A DNA stretch of 5,101 nt, from assembly GCA_902494375.1 (NCBI GenBank), contig CABUTL010000123.1, positions 1-5,101 on the forward strand, given 5' to 3'. The notes below the pieces were generated by a model. That model did no database searches, was not told where the DNA came from, and was given only the letters and a program-made list of their open reading frames with translations. Shown here in pieces: positions 1 to 5,101 of the stretch. The translations under genes and the position numbers were made by a program. Numbering within the stretch: the stretch's first letter is position 1; every line of letters starts with the position of its first letter. This DNA is from an uncultured Collinsella sp. GTDB lineage: Bacteria; Actinomycetota; Coriobacteriia; Coriobacteriales; Coriobacteriaceae.

Positions 1-1455
1 TACATGGTGCTGTTCCTGTCCACGGAGTGTGGCCTGTCCGCAGGCGAGGCTGCACTGATCAGCTCGTTTGCCATCTATGTCAACGCTATTCTTTGCCCGC
101 TGATGGGCTTTGTGGCCGATAACTTCTATGCCACCAAGATTGGCCGCATCTTTGGTCGTCGTCGTTTCTGGATCTTGCTGGCCATCCCGATGATGATCGC
201 CGAGCCGCTCATCTTCGTGGCTACGCCGTTTGGCTTCCCGTACTACTTTGTGCTGTACCTGATCTACAACGTCGCGTATACGTTCTGCACCGCCAACCTG
301 TCGCCGCTTACCATCGAGATGACCGACGACTTCAAGGAGCGTACGTACCTCACCGGCTACAAGCATCTCTTTGGTAACGCCGCCGGCTTCCTGATGGCTG
401 CACTTGTGGGCTTCGGCTTTGGCACCTTCGGCGAGACCAACCCGTTCAGCTACTTCATCATCGCTACGATCAACGCTTCGGTCATGGCAATCTCGCTGCT
501 TTGTGTGTACCTGTCCACGTGGGAGCACACCCCCGAGGAGGTCGCTCAGGAGAAGATCGAGAGCGTCGGCGAGGGTATCAAGAAGTTCTTCATCGACGTA
601 ATCTCCACCTTCCGCAACAAGTCCTTCCGCAAGGTCCTGTACGCACAGGTCTCCACGAAGCTCGCTGCTGCCTGCTGGTCTGCCTGCCTGTCCTTCTTCA
701 TCGTCTACTGCCTGCAGATTCCTAAGTCCTACGAGTCCGTGATGGAGATGCCTGGCAAGGTCGTCGCTATCGTCTGCACCGCCATCTGGGTCGCTCTCAT
801 GGCCAAGAAGGGCTTCCACAAGTCTTGGTACCTCGCAAATGTCGGTTGCGCTGCGTGCATCATCGCCTACAACTACTTCGCCTTTGGTCAGATCAATGGC
901 ACCTCCACGGTCGCCATCGCCATGATCGCCTACCCCATCATCTTCGCCATCTGGAAGTTCTTCTACGTCGGCTTCCAGTACCTGCCCGATGTTCTGCTCA
1001 ACTACATCCCCGATGTCGATGAGCTCATCACCCTGCGTCGTCGCGAGGGCATCTACAGCTCCGCTCAGCAGCTCTGCCAGCAGATCGCCCAGGCTATCGC
1101 CGTCAACGTGTGGGCTATCGTCCTTGCTGCCTCCGGCTTCATTCAGACCGCCGGCAATAGCGACGCCGTGACCCAGCCCGCTACCGTGCCTCTGTATATC
1201 TGCGGCTACATGATCATCGGCTGCGCCGGCTTCTTCCTGCTTGCGGCCGTCCTTGCCCGCGGCATCAAGATCGACAAGGAGCAGTGCGACGTCCTTTGCG
1301 ACGAGATTCACCGAGTCAAGGAGGGTGGCAAGATGGCCGACGTCAAGCCCGAGGTCAAGGCGCTTTGCGAGGAGCTCTCCGGCTTTAAGTACGAGGACTG
1401 CTTTGCCCACAACAACGTTGGCTTCCAGGACGGTAGCGTAACTCCCGCCGAGTAA
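1..1455 (+). CDS. GPH-family MFS sugar/uronide:cation symporter, 5'-truncated by window edge
   Basis: This is an inner-membrane secondary transporter of the glycoside-pentoside-hexuronide:cation symporter group. The frame is open to base 1 (TAC then ATG at 4), and the text YMVLFLSTECGLSA matches the end of helix 1 in this family, so the ATG at 4 is probably internal and roughly 20-40 residues are missing. Numbering from that Met, hydrophobic helices lie near 15-37, 55-75, 78-96, 118-138, 149-170, 209-238, 251-268, 274-295, 300-325, 357-377 and 395-417. Family landmarks are the loop 2-3 motif with VADN and GRRRFW (36-56) and the cytoplasmic IPDVDELITLRRREGIYSS segment (335-353), equivalent to the DxxDELxxGxRREG motif of GPH proteins. 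A hydrophilic tail of about 65 residues (419-483) ends the protein. Codons are strongly C-ending, suggesting good expression. Substrate is inferred only from the pectin enzymes downstream: oligogalacturonide or another pectin fragment. A different glycoside is possible. Confidence 0.88.
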   Translation, partial: YMVLFLSTECGLSAGEAALISSFAIYVNAILCPLMGFVADNFYATKIGRIFGRRRFWILLAIPMMIAEPLIFVATPFGFPYYFVLYLIYNVAYTFCTANLSPLTIEMTDDFKERTYLTGYKHLFGNAAGFLMAALVGFGFGTFGETNPFSYFIIATINASVMAISLLCVYLSTWEHTPEEVAQEKIESVGEGIKKFFIDVISTFRNKSFRKVLYAQVSTKLAAACWSACLSFFIVYCLQIPKSYESVMEMPGKVVAIVCTAIWVALMAKKGFHKSWYLANVGCAACIIAYNYFAFGQINGTSTVAIAMIAYPIIFAIWKFFYVGFQYLPDVLLNYIPDVDELITLRRREGIYSSAQQLCQQIAQAIAVNVWAIVLAASGFIQTAGNSDAVTQPATVPLYICGYMIIGCAGFFLLAAVLARGIKIDKEQCDVLCDEIHRVKEGGKMADVKPEVKALCEELSGFKYEDCFAHNNVGFQDGSVTPAE

Positions 1456-1478
1456 GGCCGACATATCGTCCAAATCAC

Positions 1479-1522
1479 AGGGCCGTGCCACCGGAATTCC
1501 GCCGGCAGGCACGGCCCTTTTT
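1479..1522 (+). terminator. Rho-independent terminator after the transporter gene
   Basis: A perfect 10-bp GC-rich stem, GGGCCGTGCC (1480-1489) with GGCACGGCCC (1508-1517), is extended by an A-T pair and followed at once by TTTTT (1518-1522). The 18-nt loop can fold further by pairing CCGG 1491-1494 with CCGG 1502-1505. It starts 24 bases after the transporter stop codon. It should end most transcription from the transporter, so the GH28 gene needs its own promoter or readthrough. Confidence 0.9.
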
Positions 1523-1557
1523 CAACAGCGTACAATTTGCCTTTAGAGCATCTTTTT

Positions 1558-1564
1558 GAGGGAG
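1558..1564 (+). promoter_or_regulatory. Ribosome binding site fixing the GH28 start at 1571
   Basis: GAGGGAG lies 6 bases (AAACCC) before ATG 1571, an ideal Shine-Dalgarno position. An in-frame TTG at 1556 would extend the protein by five residues, but it sits at the edge of this site and has no site of its own, so ATG 1571 is preferred. Confidence 0.85.
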
Positions 1565-1570
1565 AAACCC

Positions 1571-3166
1571 ATGGAGACGAACGTTATCTGGCGCAACGCG
1601 CGCGCGGCGGTTATCGAGCTTGACGACGGCGGTTACTTTACCTACGCCGATACGTGGGAGATCTTTGTCAACGACGAGCCCGCCGGTACCACGAATACGG
1701 TCGAGACCTATGTCGACGGCCTGACCCCCGGCAAGCGCAACCTGGTTCGTTTTGTTTGTGGCGAGCGTGAGCTGAGCGTAGGTGTCACCACGCCGGCTGA
1801 GCCCTTTACCATCAACGTTCGCGACTGTGGCGCCAAGGGCGATGCCGAGCATGATGACACCACCAACATCCAGGCTGCCATCATGGCCTGCCCCAAGGGT
1901 GGCCGCGTGCTGATCCCCGCCGGTAGTTATCGCATCAAGTCTCTCTTTCTTAAGAGCAATATCAACATCGAGCTCGCCGAGGGAGCGGTGCTGCTGGCCC
2001 GCCACGATCGTGCCTCGCTTGCCTACATTCCGGGCACGGTCACGGGCAACGAGGGTGCCGGGTATGCCGGCACCGATATGCTGCCCCTGGGCCGCTGGGA
2101 GGGCGAGAGCTTCTCGACCTACTGCTCTACCTTTACGGGTCTGAGCGTGCACGACGTGTGCATCTATGGTCGCGGCGCGATCGACGGTCAGACTGATTTT
2201 GCCGAGGACAACTGGTGGAACAAGGACTTTAAGAACATCTTTCGCCCGGAGGAGGGCCGTGAGGTCGCCCGCCCGCGCATGATCTTCCTATCCGAGTGTG
2301 AGAACGTGAGCTTGGCCGGCTTCACCGTGCGCAATAGCCCGGCGTGGAACATCCACCCCATCCTGTGCGAGCACGTCGATGCGCTCTGCCTGTCCATCGA
2401 GGGTCCCAAGAACTCCCACAACACCGACGGCTTCGATCCTGAGAGCTGCGGCTTTGTCCGCATCTTGGGCTGCCAGTTCTCGGTGGGCGACGACTGCATC
2501 GCCATCAAGAGCGGCAAGCTGGGTATTGAGCCCGAGCTTCGTCCCGCCACGCACGACGTGCTGATCTCTCACTGCTACATGCACGATGGTCACGGCGCCG
2601 TGGTCCTGGGTTCAGAGGCTGCCGGCGGCATCAAGGACCTTACCGTGAGCAAGTGCCTCTTTGAGCGCACCGACCGCGGCCTGCGCGTCAAGACCCGCCG
2701 CGGGCGCGGCAAGGATGCCGTCAACGAGGGCATTACCTTTGAGCACATTCGCATGGATGAGGTGCTCACGCCCTTCGTGGTCAACTCCTTCTACTTCTGC
2801 GACAAGGACGGCAAGACCGATTACGTGCAGTCTCGCGAGACGCTGCCTGTCGACGACCGCACGCCCGGCTTTGGTGCCACGACGTTTTGCGATATCGAGG
2901 CCACCAACTGCCATGCTGCCGCGGCCTATATCACGGGTCTGCCCGAGAGCAAGGTGACGCGTCTGACGTTCCAAGACGTTCACGTGACCTTTGCCGACGA
3001 TGCCGAGCCCTTTGTCCCGGCCATGGCCTGCGGCGTTGAGCCCATGGTGCGTCAGGGCATCATTGCGCAAAACGTCAAGGTGCTCGACCTGCAAAATGTG
3101 GTGATCGAGGGCCAGGACGGCGAGGAGCTGCAGCTCCAGAACGTCGACAAGGTTGTCCGTTCCTAA
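1571..3166 (+). CDS. Glycoside hydrolase family 28, cytoplasmic exo-polygalacturonase-type enzyme with FnIII-like N-terminus
   Basis: A 531-residue enzyme expected to hydrolyse alpha-1,4-galacturonosyl bonds in pectin fragments. Residues about 3-76 resemble a fibronectin III-like domain (the LTPG turn at 51-54 is typical). The beta-helix begins near 80 with the pectate-lyase-superfamily opening VRDCGAKGD...DDTTNIQAAI. All four GH28 signatures are present: NTDGFD (284-289, Asp286), GDDC (306-309, Asp307 and Asp308), GHG (340-342, His341) and RVK (372-374), the last a conservative change from the usual RIK. Asp286, Asp307 and Asp308 are the expected catalytic acids, and His341, Arg372 and Lys374 the expected substrate contacts. 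There is no signal peptide, so it should act in the cytoplasm. FnIII plus GH28 is the arrangement known for bacterial exo-acting polygalacturonases. Exo mode and exact substrate (homogalacturonan rather than rhamnogalacturonan oligomers) are inferred. Ile codons are 26 ATC to 5 ATT, like the transporter and unlike the esterase downstream. Confidence 0.93.
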   Translation: METNVIWRNARAAVIELDDGGYFTYADTWEIFVNDEPAGTTNTVETYVDGLTPGKRNLVRFVCGERELSVGVTTPAEPFTINVRDCGAKGDAEHDDTTNIQAAIMACPKGGRVLIPAGSYRIKSLFLKSNINIELAEGAVLLARHDRASLAYIPGTVTGNEGAGYAGTDMLPLGRWEGESFSTYCSTFTGLSVHDVCIYGRGAIDGQTDFAEDNWWNKDFKNIFRPEEGREVARPRMIFLSECENVSLAGFTVRNSPAWNIHPILCEHVDALCLSIEGPKNSHNTDGFDPESCGFVRILGCQFSVGDDCIAIKSGKLGIEPELRPATHDVLISHCYMHDGHGAVVLGSEAAGGIKDLTVSKCLFERTDRGLRVKTRRGRGKDAVNEGITFEHIRMDEVLTPFVVNSFYFCDKDGKTDYVQSRETLPVDDRTPGFGATTFCDIEATNCHAAAAYITGLPESKVTRLTFQDVHVTFADDAEPFVPAMACGVEPMVRQGIIAQNVKVLDLQNVVIEGQDGEELQLQNVDKVVRS

Positions 3167-3181
3167 CTCGGGTTGATGACC

Positions 3182-3218
3182 AGGGCTGCATTGTCGGATA
3201 AATCGGCAATGCAGCCCT
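3182..3218 (+). terminator. Hairpin after GH28 gene, terminator-like but with a poor U-tract
   Basis: GGGCTGCATTG (3183-3193) pairs perfectly with CAATGCAGCCC (3207-3217), extended by A3182-T3218, and the 13-nt loop allows two or three further pairs. The downstream bases are TTGTG rather than a T-run. It lies 15 bases after the GH28 stop. It may be a weak or partial terminator, or a 3'-end stabilising hairpin that tunes expression of the two esterase genes relative to GH28. The stem itself is certain; full termination is not. Confidence 0.55.
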
Positions 3219-3259
3219 TGTGCGATACGGCCGTGTGCGCTGCGCTACGCATCATGGTG

Positions 3260-3266
3260 AAAGGGA
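3260..3266 (+). promoter_or_regulatory. Ribosome binding site fixing the esterase start at 3271
   Basis: AAAGGGA ends 4 bases before ATG 3271 (core AAGGG, spacing 5). An in-frame GTG at 3220 would add 17 residues lacking family similarity and would begin at the foot of the hairpin 3182-3218, with no ribosome site before it. ATG 3271 is therefore the chosen start. Confidence 0.8.
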
Positions 3267-3270
3267 ATAC

Positions 3271-4080
3271 ATGCTCAATAAAACGATTCCTGTCGGGGTC
3301 GATGGCTCGTCTGCCACGATTACGTCTTATGTTTTTGCCCCGACCGAAGATGCTTATGCTTTAAAACCGCTGCCTGCAGTTGTGGTCGTGCCAGGAGGCG
3401 GCTACGATCACGTTTCGCCGCGCGAAGGCGAGCCGGTAGCGCTCCGTTTGTTGGCGATGGGCTACCAAGCGTTTGTGCTGAACTACTCGGTTGCTCCGGC
3501 TGTCTATCCGCTGGCATTGCAAGAACTCGCGCGGGCGGTCGATACCGTCCGAGGCCATGCGGCAGAGTACTGTGTCGATCCTGATCGGATTACGGTCATG
3601 GGTTTTTCGGCCGGTGGGCATCTAGTTGGCTTGCTCGGGGCGCTTTGGGACCAACCCTGGCTTGCAGAGTCGATTGCGGCATCTCCTGAGTCGATTCGGC
3701 CTGACGCACTTTGCTTGGGCTATCCGGTCGTAAGCTCGGGGGCCTATGCTCATCGTGGTTCATTTGAATACCTAACGGGTGCCGATGGCGCTTTGGCTCA
3801 AAAGTTGTCGATCGAGAATATGGTGGGCGAGGGCTTCCCCCGTACGTTCTTGTGGCATACCGCCGAGGATGCATCGGTACCAGTTCAAAATAGCCTCCTT
3901 CTTGCGCAGGCTCTTGCCGACCACGGGATTGGCTTTAGCCTACATGTCTTTCCGCATGGAAAGCATGGGGCATCGCTCGCCACGGCCCTAACGGCATTTA
4001 AGGGCTGCGCCGAGCATATTCAGCCACAAGTTCAGGGCTGGCCTGAACAGTTCGCTTCCTGGGAGCGTGATGGACGATGA
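3271..4080 (+). CDS. Alpha/beta-hydrolase carbohydrate esterase (putative acetylesterase)
   Basis: A 269-residue alpha/beta-hydrolase of the acetylesterase/lipase type (Aes- or BD-FAE-like). Visible elements in order: a hydrophobic strand and oxyanion-hole motif VVVVPGGGY (37-45); the nucleophile elbow GFSAGG (111-116) with Ser113; WHTAEDASVPVQNS (195-208) giving catalytic Asp200; and HGKHG (229-233) giving His232. The triad is thus complete and the length is normal for the family. No signal peptide is seen, so it is cytoplasmic. The 3' end overlaps the pectin methylesterase start in ATGA, implying translational coupling, and a polygalacturonase lies upstream. From this context it probably removes acetyl (or other acyl) groups from imported pectin oligosaccharides, though the fold alone does not fix the substrate and a feruloyl or general esterase role is possible. 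Codon use differs from the two upstream genes: Ile is 7 ATT to 1 ATC, with many G- and T-ending codons, suggesting lower expression or a different origin. Confidence 0.87.
   Translation: MLNKTIPVGVDGSSATITSYVFAPTEDAYALKPLPAVVVVPGGGYDHVSPREGEPVALRLLAMGYQAFVLNYSVAPAVYPLALQELARAVDTVRGHAAEYCVDPDRITVMGFSAGGHLVGLLGALWDQPWLAESIAASPESIRPDALCLGYPVVSSGAYAHRGSFEYLTGADGALAQKLSIENMVGEGFPRTFLWHTAEDASVPVQNSLLLAQALADHGIGFSLHVFPHGKHGASLATALTAFKGCAEHIQPQVQGWPEQFASWERDGR
4061..4065 (+). promoter_or_regulatory. Ribosome binding site for the pectin methylesterase, inside the esterase gene
   Basis: GGGAG lies within the last codons of the esterase, 11 bases before ATG 4077. The spacing is longer than ideal, so initiation probably relies partly on ribosomes finishing the overlapping esterase (ATGA junction at 4077-4080). 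Confidence 0.5.
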
Positions 4081-5101
4081 GCGAAAGTATCTATACGCTG
4101 CGCGTTTCGAGGGCTGCGGCAGGAGCGTATCCAACGATTTCCGATGCCTTGGCGGCAGCCGATCAGCTCTATCCGGATGCCGAGCAACCGGTGATGATTC
4201 GCGTCGATCCGGGCGAGTATCGCGAGCGGGTCGAGATTCATCGCTCGCATGTGACGATTGAGGGAGAGACGGCCGACAGCGTGCGTATCGTGGGCAGCCT
4301 GGGTGCCAAGATGCCTTCGGAGGACGGCTCGGGCGTGGACGGCACGCTCGGCACGTTTAGGACCTATACCGTTTTGGTCGATGCCGACGACGTACGGCTC
4401 GAGAACCTCACGATCGAAAACGATGCGGGCGATGGGCGCGAGGTCGGTCAGGCGATTGCCCTGTATGCCGATGGCGACCGTCTGGTTGTCGATGCCTGCT
4501 GCATTAAGGGGCACCAGGACACACTGTTTTTGGGTCCGCTGCCGCCGCATGAGGCCAAACCGGGCGGGTTTATAGGACCCAAACAGTATGCGCCGCGCCG
4601 GGTGGGGCGCCAGTATTTTCGACGTTGCCGGATCGAGGGCGATGTCGACTTTATCTTTGGCGGCGCGCGTGCCTACTTTGAGGGGTGCGAGATTCGCTCG
4701 CTCAATCGCGATATGGATGTCAACGGGTATGTAACGGCAGCCTCCACGCCTAAAGGCGAGCCGTACGGATTTGTGTTCCACGGCTGTTCGTTTACAGCTC
4801 CGGATGGCGTGGCGCCGGATTCGGTCTACCTGGGTCGTCCTTGGCGCGAATGGGCGCAAACTGTGCTGATCGATTGCTGGCTGGGGCGACATATCAAGCG
4901 CGAAGGCTGGTGGGATTGGAATAAGCCGGCGGCGCACAGCTGCGCGCAGTATGCTGGCGCAATCCTGCATGGGCCGGCGGGTGATACTACCGACTGGGTG
5001 CCGTGGGCAAATAAACTCGATGTGATGGCTGCCGCCGGGTACGCTCGCGAGCAGGTGCTTGCCGGTGGGGATGGCTGGGATCCCGAGGGCGGCGACGGTG
5101 A
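4077..5101 (+). CDS. Pectin methylesterase (pectinesterase, family CE8), cytoplasmic type, 3' end beyond window
   Basis: The frame from ATG 4077 stays open for 341 codons to the window edge. It removes methyl esters from galacturonosyl residues, giving methanol and free carboxylates. CE8 landmarks: the N-terminal YPTISDAL (18-25), GEYRERV (46-52), VGQAIALY (123-130, Gln125 as oxyanion-hole glutamine), GHQDTLF (145-151, Gln147 and catalytic Asp148), GDVDFIFG (188-195, nucleophile Asp191) and YLGRPW (251-256, substrate-binding Arg254 and Trp256). All key residues are present. The two catalytic Asp are 43 residues apart, against about 21 in the Erwinia enzyme, owing to an inserted Pro/Gly-rich loop (about 154-177, including GGFIGPKQ) that I recall from other bacterial members. 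No signal peptide is visible, so it likely acts on imported methylated oligogalacturonides. It starts by a 4-base overlap with the esterase gene. The core fold is already complete, so the stop is probably close past the edge. Ile codons are mixed (8 ATC, 7 ATT, 1 ATA). Confidence 0.93.
   Translation, partial: MSESIYTLRVSRAAAGAYPTISDALAAADQLYPDAEQPVMIRVDPGEYRERVEIHRSHVTIEGETADSVRIVGSLGAKMPSEDGSGVDGTLGTFRTYTVLVDADDVRLENLTIENDAGDGREVGQAIALYADGDRLVVDACCIKGHQDTLFLGPLPPHEAKPGGFIGPKQYAPRRVGRQYFRRCRIEGDVDFIFGGARAYFEGCEIRSLNRDMDVNGYVTAASTPKGEPYGFVFHGCSFTAPDGVAPDSVYLGRPWREWAQTVLIDCWLGRHIKREGWWDWNKPAAHSCAQYAGAILHGPAGDTTDWVPWANKLDVMAAAGYAREQVLAGGDGWDPEGGDG

Noticed and set aside
1531..1536. TACAAT as a confident sigma-70 promoter for GH28
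   Set aside because: No -35 element at proper spacing and no extended -10. It is kept only as a possibility in the findings.
1556..1570. TTG start extending GH28 by five residues
   Set aside because: The TTG overlaps the start of the GAGGGAG ribosome site that is ideally spaced for ATG 1571.
1475..2152. 225-codon minus-strand open frame opposite the GH28 5' end
   Set aside because: It runs through the terminator and across a well-supported GH28 gene, has no recognisable family, and shows the usual composition of a reverse-strand shadow.
2612..3094. 160-codon minus-strand open frame opposite the GH28 3' half
   Set aside because: It overlaps conserved GH28 sequence including the RVK motif region, and no domain is recognisable.
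3220..3270. GTG start extending the esterase by 17 residues
   Set aside because: It begins at the foot of a stable hairpin with no ribosome site before it. The added residues do not resemble the family, while ATG 3271 has a well-spaced AAAGGGA.
4067..4261. Alternative short frame starting just before the esterase stop
   Set aside because: It is out of frame with the CE8 gene, and its translation has no family features, whereas the frame from 4077 carries a complete set of CE8 motifs.
4032..4970. 312-codon open frame on the minus strand opposite the pectin methylesterase
   Set aside because: It lies almost wholly opposite a gene with every CE8 catalytic motif. Its translation is rich in Arg, Ala, His and Ile without recognisable domain structure, which is typical of an antisense shadow in GC-rich DNA.
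5099..5101. TGA at the very end of the window as the methylesterase stop
   Set aside because: The last complete codon in frame is 5097-5099 (GGT), so this TGA is out of frame and the gene continues past the edge.

Overview
The window is moderately high in GC (visibly about 60%). It carries four genes, all on the + strand, that read as one pectin or oligogalacturonide utilisation locus. High GC, strongly C-ending codons in the first two genes, good AGGGAG-type ribosome binding sites and GGGC...GCCC terminator stems would fit a gut Coriobacteriia actinobacterium such as a Collinsella relative. That taxonomic guess comes from general appearance only and needs a database search.

Layout: 1-1455 is the 3' part of a GPH-type (glycoside-pentoside-hexuronide:cation symporter) MFS transporter, cut by the window edge inside its first membrane helix. 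A strong intrinsic terminator follows (1479-1522). From 1571 to 3166 lies a glycoside hydrolase family 28 polygalacturonase-type enzyme with an N-terminal fibronectin III-like domain and no signal peptide. A perfect 11-bp hairpin with a poor U-tract (3182-3218) separates it from an alpha/beta-hydrolase esterase (3271-4080). The esterase stop codon overlaps the start of a family CE8 pectin methylesterase (4077 to the window end, open at the right edge) in an ATGA junction.

Joint role (inference from families and context): the transporter imports a pectin-derived oligosaccharide. The esterase, possibly an acetylesterase, and the pectin methylesterase strip acyl and methyl groups. The GH28 enzyme then releases galacturonate units. 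None of the three enzymes has a visible secretion signal, so the processing appears to take place in the cytoplasm on imported oligomers rather than on polymeric pectin outside the cell. No RNA genes, insertion sequences, CRISPR arrays or long repeats were seen, and there is no gene-free stretch over 300 bases. The locus looks like a sensible carbohydrate-utilisation cassette built of known families rather than a new type of system.
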